Assembly (NCBI GenBank): GCA_963921795.1
Contig: OY997658.1
Location: forward strand, 51,066,462-51,130,461
Direction: 5' to 3'
Origin: Nannobrachium achirus
Lineage: Eukaryota > Chordata > Actinopteri > Myctophiformes > Myctophidae
Length of the DNA: 64,000 nt
Shown: positions 1 to 12,140 of the stretch, piece by piece
Layout: each line of letters starts with the position of its first letter
Numbering within the stretch: position 1 is the stretch's first letter
The notes under the pieces: generated by a model
What the model saw: the letters and a program-made list of their open reading frames with translations, nothing else
Told to the model about the DNA's origin: nothing
Database searches by the model: none
Translations under genes and position numbers: made by a program

Positions 1-289
1 CTGCTGCTGCTGCTGCTGCTGAATGCATGGCTCAGCCCACAGGCCTGTGACCACGGTCAGATAAACAGCACATTGTGGAAGGCTTACCAGGGACACGGGT
101 GTAGGCCACAGTTTATGGAGCTCTGCCTAAATAGATTGCTAATTAGCTAGTGGTTCTCGAAGTGGGGTCAGGGAGGGGATGCCCTTGGTTGAGGGGGTTC
201 CAGGAATCCAGGGGGGTCCCTATAACTAATTTAGTTCATATGGATGGCATAAACCTATAAAGTATATGGACAGTATATGGTATATACAG

Positions 290-430
290 TTATGGACCCC
301 AATGTGAACAAGCCATAGTGCTTTCTTGGGTTTAAATGCTATTAGACCTTGTAATGTATCTGAACTGTACTGTCTTGTGCTTTACCTATGAAAACAGCTA
401 ATAATAATTATTCAATCGATCAATCAATCC
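290..430 (+). repeat. LINE/SINE-type 3' tail ending in (ATCA)n
   Basis: The segment begins ATGGACCCCAATGTGAAC and ends ATTCAATCGATCAATCAATC. A closely similar segment with the same tail occurs at 26600-26735 (+), and inverted relatives occur near 11860, 21640 and 49045. A repeated block that ends in a short tandem repeat is typical of target-primed retroposons. Confidence 0.6.
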
Positions 431-1080
431 AGAGGCCAATATTGGCCGTTTGAAAATAGCTTTTGAATATAATTATGTTTCTTTCCATTTGGTTGCTTGT
501 ACATTTGCAGTTAATTTAAAACTGAGGATTTTGCTGTGCAGGAACTAAGGATTCGGTTGCATGGACACTTTAACAATAAAAATAATAAGCTAAAGAACAT
601 TGTTTTTGTGAACTTCGAACAAAATAGTGTATAGGCTAGGATAGTGAACGTACTGTAGCTAAATGTGATGTGTGTCTGATGACTTGATTAATCGTGTAGC
701 CCTGCAGGCTGCAGCTGATTTGAATAAACGGATTCAATCAGACGCTGATTTGTCTCGCTAGATAAGACAATCTCCTTTTAATAATACTAATGATAAAGGA
801 CTGTAGATGCCTTAATGAGAATAGGGTGGGCTTATAACAAATTAATTTCAGCCTCGACTCAAGTTGAGCGTGAGGAAATATCGCAGAGGTGTCTTGGTTA
901 AAGTAATAGCCTCTAATGGAGGGGGACTCGTGGCAATACCAAAAGTCATATTAAACATGAAGGAGAAAAATCTTTTAATACATTGTGTGGTAACTTCTTC
1001 AGACTATTCGGAGACTGTGTCAAAGTGTCATTTGATTAGATTTGTTTCGATCTTGTGTTCAGTGACTTGAAGCCTTAAAC

Positions 1081-1485
1081 CCCTTAAACCACTTTGTTTC
1101 AATCTTTTCAGGCGGTGACCCCCCAAATAAACATATTTGAACTGGGACCCCCACCCTGATAAGCACTTGGAATATAGGCAATTGAGGCATTCAATTTTCA
1201 GTTCCAATGATGAATATTGTGAAAATAACAGATCTATTAGCTCAATGCTCCTCATGATGACCTTGTAAACTAGGTATTGCCTTTCTTTTTTCTTTCTTAT
1301 ATTATTTGAAAATTTACCAACGTTTGACCAGTTTTTTTTTTGGGGTCTTTTCTTTCTTTTTGAGGCATAAAACATTAAAAAGGTCTTAAAAGTCCTGAAA
1401 ATGTCACTTCACTGTCATCTGGGGACCCCCCAAATTCATGTGGAGAGCCCCTTGGGGGTCCCAACCCACAGTTTGAGAACCTCTG
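1081..1485 (-). mobile_element. degenerate hAT-like element, 8-bp duplication CCTTAAAC
   Basis: The right end reads TTTGAGAACCTCTG, and the interior contains the GGGACCCCCC/GGTCCC blocks seen in the elements at 14296 and 16572. CCTTAAAC is found at 1073-1080 and again at 1486-1493, consistent with an 8-bp hAT target duplication. The left terminus has decayed. Inside, near 1218-1245, is a decayed copy of the palindromic module (GTGAAAATAACAGATC). Confidence 0.6.
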
Positions 1486-1513
1486 CCTTAAACAGTGATC
1501 AACGTTATAGGAG

Positions 1514-1692
1514 CTGTCCATGGTACCGCTTATACTGTGTTATAACTGTCCATGGTACCGTTTACACTGCGTTATAACTGTCCATAGTACCGTTTATACT
1601 GCCTTATAACTGTCCATGGTACCGTTTACACTGCGTTATAACTCTCCATGGTACCGTTTACACTGCGTTATAACTGTCCATGGTACCGTTTA
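1514..1692. repeat. 32-bp minisatellite, about 5.6 copies
   Basis: The unit runs from CTGTCCATGGTACCG through CACTGCGTTATAA, with a period of about 32 bp and a few substitutions per unit. It directly abuts the target duplication of the hAT element that starts at 1696. Confidence 0.85.
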
Positions 1693-1695
1693 GAC

Positions 1696-2085
1696 CAGTG
1701 GTTTTCAACCCTTTTCACATCAAGGTCCATTATTTATTCAGCATTTGAGCCACGGACCACCTTTTGATGGGATTTATCGTCTCAGACCCAAGAATATTTT
1801 GTTATTGTTGGACAAGATTTTGCCCACAATTCCATGCTGTGTTGGCACCAATAGATAATAATAATTGTTGTAAATTAAGTAATGCAGATGTTTGACAATA
1901 ATTTAACTCTTGCGATCGTAAAATGAAACCTGTAAGGGTCCCTTTGGTTTCATTTTACGCTCTCAAGAGTTAAAGACCTAATAAGGGTCCATTTGGTTAC
2001 CAACTCTCCATCATTCAGCTTGGGACCACCTGGAACCCCCTCAAGGACCACTGGTGGTCCCCGGACCACTGGTTGAGAACCACTG
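1696..2085 (+). mobile_element. non-autonomous hAT element carrying a central palindrome
   Basis: Ends are CAGTGGTTTTCAACC and GGTTGAGAACCACTG. Flanks are GTTTAGAC (1688-1695) and TTCTAGAC (2086-2093), an imperfect 8-bp duplication. At about 1905-1973 lies a palindrome whose arms are TAACTCTTG...GTAAAATGAAACC and its complement. No transposase is present. Relatives are at 17140-17450, 18169-18802, 51250-51520 and, partly, 5340-5530. Confidence 0.8.
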
Positions 2086-2562
2086 TTCTAGACTGCTCAG
2101 CTACAATATGTTAGTTAGAAAAATAAGAACAGAAAAATGTGAAGAACTGTAGCTTCAGGCGAATTCTTCAGAAAAACACAAACAAATAAAAAATAATTAT
2201 GTTTATTTCACCTTTATTTGAAATGCCATACAAGATCTTTTATGCATTTAAAAAATAACAGTTACATTTTCATTTATTCCTTTGTTCTTTTAGCTTATTA
2301 TTGAAATTTGAAGGTTGTGAATATCCATTTAATAAAATAGTTTTTGTTTTGTCAGATTAACCACTATAGGCCCTACAGTACAAGCTCAGAGCGAATGCCT
2401 GAATTTTTGACATTTTTGGGAAATCTTGTAAAACATTTAGCCTGTGTTTCAAACATTTCCTGCCATGTCCATAATAGCCTAGGGATGCCAGGTTAAATGA
2501 CCGATAGCATGTAAACTTTAAAAGTTGCCTTTTTTCTTTATCTTTCTTTGCCTCAGTAAATA

Positions 2563-2591
2563 TGCACTCTGCCCTACAAAGGCAGAGTGCA
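2563..2591. repeat. short perfect hairpin
   Basis: Arms TGCACTCTGCC and GGCAGAGTGCA (11 bp) are separated by 7 nt. No function can be assigned. Confidence 0.6.
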
Positions 2592-2933
2592 GTAAGAATT
2601 AAATAAAAAAAATAATAATAAATGGGGTTAAAAGTGTTAAATCTGATCAGCCAAATGAGATATAGGCATAAAAGTGATATTACTCTGATTGTATATCTGT
2701 TCTTGAGCTAATTGTTCATCCCCCAATATCACAAAGGCTAATTTGACCTTTGGGCGACACAAATAAGTTGGTGTGTCTGAAAAAATAGTTACTGCAATAT
2801 GCCTTTGTAGAGCAGTACTGTACCAACACACCATGTAGGGGAGTCTTAATCAGACTAGACACCAGTGAAAATGAGAATGAAAAAGACGAGTGTGCGTGCG
2901 TGTGTGCCTGTTTGCGTGCCCACACCCACACCC

Positions 2934-2934
2934 A

Positions 2935-2990
<56 letters not shown>

Positions 2991-3000
2991 CGTGCGTGTG
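2934..3000. repeat. (GT)n with short (CGTG)n end
   Basis: A simple GT dinucleotide tract that ends in GCGTGCGTGCGTG, inside the C1q-like intron. Confidence 0.95.
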
Positions 3001-3066
3001 CTTGCATGCCTGTACAAAACACCAGTGAAAATGAGAATCAAAAAAGAATACTGGCTATCAATTTAG

Positions 3067-3450
<384 letters not shown>

Positions 3451-4300
3451 GCCTTGGTACAACAAACTGAAGATGTTTTGGATCTAAAAGTCTCTCCTAC
3501 TACCCTATAGCTTGGGCACCACCACTCTTCATCATCATCTCTCCATTTCCCCAAAACAACTCTCTGCAAAGATGTGCACAGCAGGGATCACCGGAGCTCC
3601 TTTTGGGGTGGTTAATTCCACCTCTATACTGTATACCAACCCCAGTCTCTGGTCAAATTAGGCCTTTTTGTTTTTTTTTCTCTCTGGTTCACTATGGAAG
3701 CCTCACCCCTACAATATATCCCCATACCGCCCATCCTGTCCCAATTCATCCTTTATGTAACCCTATATAGTTCTGGCCCTATAATCCTGACATTAAACCC
3801 ATGGAGAACCCTTCAGCTTTATGTCACATTCTGTTTCTGATAAAGAACTGCTCAGCCCTGAACATGAGGCTGATTCCCTCCTGCCAACCATGCCCAAAAA
3901 AAAGAAGAGGTTTTCCAGGATGAGAGTTGGCTAAAAGGACCTGAAGGATGTATATCTGGTTCCTGTCTCACTCCTCAAACCCCCCCAACAACAACACATC
4001 ATGGTAGCCCTACAAGCGGAGACCAAACCACTGTACAGTTTATCATAATCTTCAACGTCTGCCAGTGTTTATAATTATTCTGGGGTGAGGCTGTGTATCG
4101 AGACACAGGGCGCAGGTATAGTAGACTCCCCCTGTCTCAGTCTGACGTTTTGGACTGTGCGGATGTGGGGGTAAATACTTTATGTCGTGCCTCTTCTTCT
4201 GAATCTAACCTGCCTGCCCCCCTAAGTACGACAACAAAAGAAATACGTTATCCAAAATACCTAAGAAAATCATAGTACATAACCTGAGTGTTCATTTAGC
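3451..4300 (+). other. probable 3' UTR and downstream flank of the C1q-like gene
   Basis: This is unique-looking sequence without repeats or further coding potential directly after the stop codon. I found no convincing poly(A) signal that fixes the transcript end. Confidence 0.5.
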
Positions 4301-4304
4301 TCTG

Positions 4305-4531
4305 AGGCCCCGTTTCCACTGGTGGTTGAACCGGTTCAGTTATTATTTCCCCGTCTAATATTGAACCAGTGCGGTGTGTTTCCACTGAGCATGATTTGGT
4401 TCAGAACCCTAAAAGTTGCTTCAGAAATGGAACCAAAAGATGTCTGGCGGTTCCGTGAAAGCACCAAGGACCCAATAATCTAGAACGGAACCAGTTGTAG
4501 AAGCAAAGTTCTTTTGGTGGAAAAGGGGCCT
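4305..4531. mobile_element. short inverted-repeat element (MITE)
   Basis: The termini AGGCCCCGTTTCCAC and GTGGAAAAGGGGCCT are imperfect inverted repeats. CTG flanks both sides (4302-4304 and 4532-4534). There is no coding capacity, and the superfamily is uncertain. Confidence 0.55.
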
Positions 4532-5084
4532 CTGAATGTACACTAACCTTTCTACACTCTCAGTATAATGAAGGATTTGACTGTGTTTCTGTACTAGCTC
4601 AGTAGAGGAAAAAAAAGAAGCAAAAAGCAGCAACACTGAAGCCTAATCGTGTAAGAGTGTTTCGTCAACATACAATAGAGCCTGAGATGATTTTGTGCAA
4701 TATGTAATATCATGAAACAATATGTTGGGTGAATATACTGTAGCTATAAATAATGTCGGTGAAAGAACAGAACCATAGTCTAAAAAATCCTTGCTACAAG
4801 TAGGAGCGCTATATGATGATTGCGAGAGAGCATGGCCAAGGAAGGGGAATACTTCTTGGAAAAGCTTTTTTCCAATAAGCGCAAGGCATCATAATATTAA
4901 TGTTTATTGTTCAAAGGTGCTGAAAATGTTTTCTGGAAATGCGTTTCTTGACCCGTTGTTCAGCACATTTCAAGTCTGGTGCTGGGTAAGGTTCACAAAT
5001 GCATATCGTCACTGTCGGGTAGAAACCTCGTATCTCCAAGTTTCAAATTTGTACGTTTTTCGCAAAGTAAAGCCCTGCTTCTTC

Positions 5085-5148
5085 ATACAAGGCCGTCGCA
5101 CAAAAGTAGTGAAAACAGCAGATCTACAAGCACACAACGCCTCGCACT
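5085..5148. repeat. half copy of the palindromic module
   Basis: GTGAAAACAGCAGATCTACAAGC is followed by CACACAACGCCTCGCA, with no return arm. The upstream bases GTCGCACAAAAGTAGTG also occur before the complete copy at 36041, so both sit in the same larger repeat. Confidence 0.7.
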
Positions 5149-6940
5149 AAATCATTTTTAAAATGATAAATACAAAACGAACGGTTTTGGATACAAGGTT
5201 TCCACCCGACAACAACGATATATAACAGAGAGATAGAGAGATAGGTGTTAGATTCAAACGACTACTGTTGCAAAGTATTAAATGTGCATCCTTCTCCTCA
5301 CAGCAAACGACACAATACTTACAGTATGTCAGACAGATCAACCACAGGGGTCATCGCCATGTTGGCTTGTGGTTGACATTTTTGTCAAAATTCATTGTTT
5401 TTGCCACGGACATACAAAATGAGCGGACAATAATATTACCAGAAACACATAAAGAACTAAATGACCATAACAGGCCTCTAACTCTTGAGAGTGTTCAAAT
5501 GAAACCATTTGTACACTCACACTAGAGTTATGGGGGTTCTTGAAATTACAACATTTGAGAACCACTGTATTAGTGCACTCCTAATATGCCAATTGTAAGA
5601 TCACAGGTTCAATCCTCACAAAATGTGTGTTTGATCAAGAGCCTTATGTTGTAGTATGACACGACACACTGCAACGTACGATCAGCTAAAATACCTAACG
5701 TTTTTTCCTAAATGTCTTCAGCACTAATTTGAAACACGATGCTCTCAATCATAATAGTTGAAGAAGGTGGTCTGTAAGACCAAAAGGTGCGGAGAGAAGA
5801 AACACCCACAATATTCTGTAGCTCTCAGCTATCAAACTAATATTAAATGGCCGGTAGGTAATCGCCTCTGTTCCCGACCACATAGGCCTTAAAAAAAACA
5901 TCAATGTTTGTATAAGTGTCAAGAGTTGTTACGAGTGGTTGTGGCTAACACAAGCCCAGTTACCTTCTTTGCCCAACTTTAGTTTGTTCCTTGTTTGTAA
6001 ATGCAAATCAAAGGTACAGATGTATCCACTGTGGTCTTGTTCAAATAATACCGTATCCTAACTGCTCGCGAGCATCAACAAAAAAACTGAAAACAAAACA
6101 AGAATGCTCAGTATCTGTATAACCAACCAGTATAATACAGCATAACGGGTGTAATCAAAGGAGGCTGTCCTAAAACCAACCACAAGAAAAAGCTATAAAA
6201 CACTTCCCTCCTTGCTGTTGAGTCTGCTGTAGTATTTAGTTGAATTTATAGTGAGTATTACTATTTGAATTATTAGCAGAAGCTTAATAGCAGGTTCAAT
6301 GTCCTTCTACTATTTGAATTCTTGTTAGTCATCCCTCAGAATGAATGCAGAAGCAGCAGACATTCATTTACTGTATACCATGAGGCACATTAATGAATCT
6401 TTGGGGAAAGACACTTACTTGTATGTTCCCTCTTCTATTTTTGGTCGGCCATCAAGAGGGAGATGGAGGTTTCATTTTGGGGAACAAAAAGTTCCAACAT
6501 ATTCATGTTAGATCAGCAGGTGCATGCGTGAAGACCATGGGCCCACTAATACTACATAAGAAAGCGCCTTATCTTCTTCATTTGCAAATGAAAATATGTA
6601 TTGTGAACAACGTCATCAGGTTATTTTAAAATAAAAATTATAATCTGCTGAAAGTCTGGGTACCGAAGTGTTGTTCCCAATAAGTATTTTTATTCGCAAG
6701 GGAAGAAGATAGTGTACAGTCGCTTCTTCAACATATTCATGTTGCCATGGAAAAGTGGATTATTTTTGACGTGTTCGACCCACTCATGCAGTTAGGATAC
6801 GGTGCATCGGTGTGAAGTACAGTAATTGCAATGTGAATGAAAGCTATGCAGAGGTTGAGAATGACCATACGAACCCTTGTACAGTAACCAGTGTATCTTT
6901 GCCTCTTAAACCCTATATACATTGTCATATGTCAAACAGC
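5149..6940. other. no gene found; old repeat fragments
   Basis: The part at 5340-5530 shares TTGCCACGGACATACAAAA with 34145 and ends in a weak TAACTCTTGAGAGTG palindrome, so it is a remnant of the hAT family seen at 1696. The remainder (5531-6940) is AT-rich, without long ORFs or obvious repeats. Confidence 0.5.
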
Positions 6941-7022
6941 GGAGAAAAAAAGCAGATCTACAAGTTCACAACACATCACATTGTGGTGAGCGTGTGCTGA
7001 GCTTGTAGAGCTGCTGTTCTCG
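6941..7022. repeat. palindromic module, diverged copy
   Basis: GAGAAAAAAAGCAGATCTACAAG and TTCACAACACATCACA are mirrored by GTGTGCTGAGCTTG and TAGAGCTGCTGTTCTC. The centre carries mismatches, so this is an older copy. Confidence 0.75.
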
Positions 7023-7360
7023 CAGAATGTTTGCCTATATTTTGCTGAATGTTTGCCTATTTTTACCAAATGTTTGCCTATTATGACATGCCCAGAGTAG
7101 GGGGAAGCTAGGGTCCTTGTATCTTAAATGATAGTTGAAGACATCGGTGGGTAACTAGCACCCCTTAAACTGAAATCATGTGTAAATATTGTTAGTGACT
7201 CAAGATTGTTTTTATTTTTTCTTCCTGTCCTCCCCTCCTCTCTCTCGATGTACAAAATATTCACAGGAGCGGCAGGAGAGAAACAATGTTATAATAGTCT
7301 ATTAATCAATGGGACATTCATGCATTAATCACCCGATTGTCTACAAGTCTTATCTTTATC

Positions 7361-7368
7361 GGTGCGTG

Positions 7369-7400
<32 letters not shown>

Positions 7401-7407
7401 TGTTTGC

Positions 7408-7468
<61 letters not shown>

Positions 7469-7470
7469 CA
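7361..7470. repeat. (TGCG)n plus (GT)n composite microsatellite
   Basis: About nine TGCG units are followed by about 25 GT units and a short CGCG end. The reading frames across it are repeat artefacts. Confidence 0.95.
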
Positions 7471-8182
7471 CGAATGCGTGTGTGCAAAGGAGAAGGAGAG
7501 GTGCAACGTGTATGTTGGACATGAGAGTTAAGAATAAGCTATATGGGCATCGCTCTCTCCTCTTCTGTTCACGGGATGCAATGCCACTTGTGTACGGTTG
7601 ATTCCATTCTAAGTATTTCCATTAAATGGACACAACTCATCTCATGTCAATATATCTATGTATCGGCTCCATTTGTCCTGCTGCCTATCATAGGAATTGC
7701 GCTGACTTTGTTTTTATATTTTATGTGTACAGAGCAGGGTTGGGCAGCAATTCTATGTATGGTATATTTCAACATTAATATCATCTGCTGTTTGATTATT
7801 TCTGGGTCTTGCAAAACAAGAAACAGCGGAATAGTAATGTCATGCTTTTCTCAAAGTGTTGCCAACTTTACCAGTGCACAGGAATTAGGCATTTACTTTT
7901 AGTTTTTTATTGATCTACTGTGGTTTCCAATGGTTTCAGGCAGCTGGAAGAAAGATAACTATTTAAACATGGTGTGCAAGGCCTCAATTAACATAATAAA
8001 CCAAATTAACATAATAAACCAAAATATAGGTCAGGTTGACTCAACTGTTTGCAAACATTGTAATTAATGTCATTACCACCCCAAATCAAATGCAGTCTAA
8101 AAGTAATGAATCTGTTGAGCCAATGAGTCAATCAGCTAGACAAGTCTAGGCTAGGGATTCACTCATTTTTCTCAACAGTTTC
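7471..8182. other. no gene found
   Basis: An open frame of 119 codons covers 7543-7902 but resembles no family I know. A short direct repeat, TTAACATAATAAACCAAA, occurs twice at 7987-8025. Confidence 0.4.
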
Positions 8183-8218
8183 ATTTCTATTCTCTAGGTC
8201 CACCTAGAGAATAGAAAT
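8183..8218. repeat. perfect 16-bp hairpin
   Basis: ATTTCTATTCTCTAGG and CCTAGAGAATAGAAAT are separated only by TCCA. Confidence 0.8.
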
Positions 8219-8305
8219 ATGACTCCGCTGTTGTTTTCTATTTGTGGTGGTGGGCCTGATAATTTGCTCACAGTTGTATTACTTGTAAGGATATCACTTA
8301 ACCAC

Positions 8306-8310
8306 AGACA

Positions 8311-8403
<93 letters not shown>
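8306..8403. repeat. (CGCA)n plus (CA)n microsatellite
   Basis: Five CGCA units lead into about 38 CA units. Confidence 0.95.
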
Positions 8404-8406
<3 letters not shown>

Positions 8407-9461
8407 TTTGTGAATTTAGTCTTGCATTGCATATAATTGTTAAATGAAGAAGCAGTCCAATTGCATTTAACTATGTTTCAGTCATCAAAGTGCACAGCGT
8501 GTTATTAATACTAGCGCAGTGAGCCTGTGGTTCTCATAGTGTAGTTCCAGTATTAGTCATCCATTCCTCGAAGTCGTCTTGCTCACTTTCAGTGTGTAAC
8601 TCATGGCAGTGTGTTCAGTACGGTTACTGCACACATCACCGGGAGCTTCAACGCAGTGTCATTATGCAACCCTGATGCTTTCTTGTTGCAACAGCAAATT
8701 ATTGTCCATGCACACTCGCCATTATAATTTCATGTCGCTTTTTATTTCTACAGTGACCATGTCAGTTCACAACCTATGTAAAGTACATTTTCCTTTACTT
8801 AGACAGCAGGGTAGAAAGATAGGAAGCCTTGAGCAAAGGGAGAAAGACATGCGACACAGCAGGTCTCCTGCAATTGAATCAGGGACATTGCAATTATGTG
8901 GACAACTAACTATTAAGTCAGCTACCGGGACATCCCTTTGTAGCCGTTTACTTGTGCCATCTGGTTCCATTTGTACCCTCTCAGTGTTACAGACTTCTAA
9001 GGGTCCGTTTGGAACCACCGTCAGTAGGAATCGTTAAAGGGAAATGTTGAGGAATCGCACCGTTAGAAGGAATTTTTAAAATAGCAAAGGATCCCAACCC
9101 TATAATCTTGTTAGCCAACTGTCTGTTTTCAGACATTTCTGTGCTCCCAATTACATCACTGATTGAGACAGATTTTGTTTTGTTGTGCAATTGGTGTGGA
9201 TTTTTCTTTGAAATGTTTCAGTGTAGGAGAGTGCAGTTGATTGGAGCCATGTGCTTTATTATACTTTGACAACAATTCTCTCATCACAGAATTGAATCAA
9301 CTATTTTCAACTGCCTTGCAAGCAACTCCAATTTCTCTGGCCTTGTTCATTTCTGTCACTTATTAAACATTCATAAACCGTCTTAAGTTTCATCAAACCA
9401 TAACGCAAGCTTACTCATCATCAACCACCAAATAGCTCCATAATATTATCATTAAGTCTAA
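8404..9461. other. no gene found
   Basis: The longest frame (8603-9037, 144 codons) shows no recognisable domain or splice context. I see no repeats that I can name here. Confidence 0.4.
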
Positions 9462-9744
9462 GGGCTGTATTTTGATTGTCTTTAGTACCAGCTCTTATGC
9501 CTTAACTTAAAGGCCTGTCGATACTGTCTCCGACCACCAAACTTTTTGTCTGAGAATTACGACTTTCCGACGTGCAGCTTTCCGAACTCTAATTCGGGGT
9601 AATGCTTTTCAGAAGATGCGAGTGACGTCATTTTGTAGTTGAACCGGACCTTTCCGATGAAAGGTTCGGTGCTCGGAGACAGTATCGACAGGCCTTTAAG
9701 TTAAGGCATAAGAGCAGGTACTTAAGACAATCAAAATGGAGCCC
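9462..9744. mobile_element. MITE with about 65-bp inverted termini and TAA flanks
   Basis: The left arm starts GGGCTGTATTTTGATTG and runs through TTAACTTAAAGGCCTGTCGAT. The right arm is its near-complement and ends CAATCAAAATGGAGCCC. TAA flanks both sides (9459-9461 and 9745-9747). A 3-bp TWA duplication is typical of PIF/Harbinger elements, but the interior has no coding capacity. Confidence 0.75.
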
Positions 9745-9747
9745 TAA

Positions 9748-10140
9748 AATATCAAATGCTAACTTTTCTTTTTACTCAAGGTCGACATACTTGACGGTGA
9801 CGCAGGTTGTTTTCACCATGCTTGAATGCAGGGTTTCTCCTTTAAATGACGATGGTTTTTTAATATAAATCACACTTGGGTCTACCTGGGCCACCTGCAT
9901 AGGGGCCATATGGACACTTTAGTTACAAAGCAGCCAGGCAGAAAACCTCCTGAGACAATCTGGGCAGAGGAGAAAGGAAGGAAGGACCCTGAGGAAGTTT
10001 GAACAGGGGAGGAGGTGGTGTGAGAGGCTCTGTGAGCTGAAGAGACAGACAGGCAGGGGCGTCACAAGGGGTAGGAAAGTGGGACTGAGTTACTAGGGCC
10101 CAAGGTAGAGGAGGGGCCTTCATTATTTTATACATTAGCT
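9748..10140. other. no gene found
   Basis: Purine-rich sequence without a recognisable domain or repeat, leading into the repeat at 10110-10390. Confidence 0.4.
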
Positions 10141-10390
10141 ATTGAAAAATAGCAGATATACAAGCTCACAGCGCGGCACCGAGTGCCGCGCTGCGAGCTT
10201 GTAGATCTGCTATTTTTGAAAAGTTGTGAAAATGTGTGCAAATCTTTGAATGTATGTATTTTTTGAGCAAACATTTGTAACTCAAAGTTTTGCTTCCCTG
10301 GAACTCAATATTTTGAGATGGGGTTCCGTAGCCAAATACATACCATTTTGGGGGTCCTTCTCATGAAAAGGTTTGAGCTCCACTGACATA
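10110..10390 (+). repeat. hAT-like remnant with central palindrome (family E)
   Basis: The order is ATTATTTTATACATTAGCTATT, a palindrome, GTGTGCAAATCTTTGA, GGGGGTCC and GTTTGAGCTCCACTG. The same order recurs at 46400-46725. The GTTTGAGCNCCACTG end looks like a worn hAT terminus. Confidence 0.6.
10142..10222. repeat. palindromic module, near-perfect copy
   Basis: TTGAAAAATAGCAGATATAC is mirrored by TAGATCTGCTATTTTTGAA, with an extended GC-rich inner stem (GCGCGGCACC...GTGCCGCGC). Confidence 0.85.
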
Positions 10391-10451
10391 GAAACATAGG
10401 TTTTTAAAAAAAAAACTCAGAAGGATTTGAAATATTCAAAGATTTTCATGA

Positions 10452-10514
10452 TTTTTCAAAAATAGCCGATCTACAAGCTCGCACTGTGAGCTTGTATATC
10501 TGCTATTTTTCAAT
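10452..10514. repeat. palindromic module, short-centre copy
   Basis: AAAATAGCCGATCTACAAG and CTCGCACTGTGAG are mirrored by CTTGTATATCTGCTATTTTT. It lies about 230 bp from the previous copy. Confidence 0.85.
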
Positions 10515-10655
10515 AGTTAAAGCACAGGGGCCCCGCAGTGAATCCTTGTACCCAGGGCCCAGAATTTGGTGCGACGCCCCTGCAGACAGGGGATTATTAT
10601 ATAATAGGAGAGGAACACTGTTGAAGGAGCCGTGGTGGAAAAAGTACTCACATAT

Positions 10656-11182
10656 TTGACTGCAAGGCCCAGCGTTGCTTTTTGGCAACATTTTTTAAAT
10701 CATTTAAAAAAAAATGTTATAATCAGTTTTCCTGTTCTTTTTTCACATTAACATCACCATTAAATCCTATTGTTTAGTATTACAATGCCATTGGCCACGA
10801 TATTTGCATATAAATACCCCCCACAAAGGCTGACATTCACACCAATTAAAGATCTCTGGAGTCCAGAGTCTTGACGAACATCATCCCACTTTTTCACTGA
10901 AGCTATTCCTCACAAAAACATATGTAAAATGCCTGTAATATTTTTTTGTGGTGATCATTAGAATGTATAGATCAATGTATAATAACATATGTTATTATTG
11001 TGAAAAATATCCCCAAAATGCAAATTAGAGCATGATTTATGATTAATGGCTATACAACCTTACAAAAACATTATTATTTTTTTAAACATTACATTTTCCT
11101 CTGATTAGGACTCCTACAACACCATCTGATTTTTTTTATTTATTTTTTGGCAAGTAGAAATTAATTCGGGTCTTGCAGGGTT
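10656..11182 (+). mobile_element. MITE with CTGCAAGGCCC/GGTCTTGCAGGG ends, inserted in a hAT
   Basis: It starts TGCAAGGCCCAGCGTTGC and ends CGGGTCTTGCAGGG, and contains TATTTGCATATAAATACC. A second copy in the opposite orientation occupies 27841-28941. It splits the hAT sequence between AAGTACTCACAT and AAGTAAAAGTATC, so it is younger than its host. Confidence 0.75.
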
Positions 11183-11319
11183 AAGTAAAAGTATCAATAA
11201 TGCAACATAGAAATACTCTGCTACAAGTAAAAGTACAGAATTCAAAATGTACTTGAGTAAAAGTACCAAAGTGATGGCATCAAAATGTACTTAAAGTAAC
11301 GAAAGTAAAAGTACAAAAT

Positions 11320-11400
11320 GTTTGAAAATAGCAGATGAACAAGCTCACAACGTGTCGCGATGCGATGCGTTGTGAGCTTGTAGATCGGCTATTTTCAAAC
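11320..11400. repeat. palindromic module with GTTTG/CAAAC extension
   Basis: GTTTGAAAATAGCAGATG is mirrored by TCGGCTATTTTCAAAC, enclosing CAAGCTCACAACG and its complement. The outer five bases differ from those of other families yet still pair. Confidence 0.9.
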
Positions 11401-11859
11401 AGCGTAGGTGTAAAATAGGGCTATAGTGGTTCATGTATCTTTTATAATATTATAATTTATACCTGCAAAGTAACTAGTAACTAAAGTTTTCAAATAAATG
11501 TAGTGGAGTAAAAGTATAATATTTGGATCTGAGATGCAGTGGAGTAGAAGTAAAAGTACTAGAAATTTGAAATACTCAAGTAAAGTACAAATAACTCAAA
11601 TTTGTACTTAAGTACAGTACTTAAGTAAATGTACTTGGTTACTTTAAACCACTAGAGAAGGAGAGAATAGAGAAGGTTGAAGAGGAAGGGAGGAGGACAT
11701 AGAAGACAAGGTTTCGGAGAAAAGAAAGAGTGGAGGTGAGAGAAAAGAGGGGATGATGATGATGATTGTGTGTTTTTTTAATGTAAAGTCATTTTAAAGT
11801 CATATATTTCAATGGTTTGACATGGACATTGTTGAGTCACATTTCATCAAGGCTTTGAT

Positions 11860-12140
11860 TGATTGATTGATTGATTGAATACTTTATTAACATTTGCAAA
11901 CAGAAAAGCACAAGGAGGTACAGTTCAATACAAGGTCTGCTAAGAGGATTTCAAACCCCAAAATACACTATTGCTTGTTTCCATTGGGTTTGGGTGAGGG
12001 TTGTACTCAATTCATCAAATTCAATCTGCTTTACCAAAACATTAAGCATTAAGACACGGAGCATTGAGACAAAAGGAATTATTAAAATTAGAATCAGAAT
12101 CAACATCATTGTCACATTGGAGCAGGTGACTGACAACACA
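11860..12140 (-). repeat. LINE/SINE 3' tail, (TGAT)n then ACTTTATTAACA
   Basis: GATTGATTGATTGATTGAAT followed by TACAAGGTCTGCTAAGAGGATTT matches 49045-49150. It is the reverse of the + copies at 290 and 26600. Confidence 0.65.

Larger units (their letters stand above)
10630..11655 (+). mobile_element. hAT element of the AAGTACT family, interrupted by another element
   Basis: The left end is CCGTGGTGGAAAAAGTACTC and the right end is TTACTTTAAACCACTAG. Flanks are TGAAGGAG (10622-10629) and AGAAGGAG (11656-11663). The interior repeats AGTAAAAGTAC motifs found in the copies at 32445, 41349, 45451 and 49625. A separate element sits at 10656-11182, and a palindromic module at 11320-11400. Confidence 0.75.

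Noticed and set aside
8603-9037. 144-codon frame as a novel gene
   Set aside because: No splice context, no recognisable motif, and composition like the surrounding intergenic DNA.
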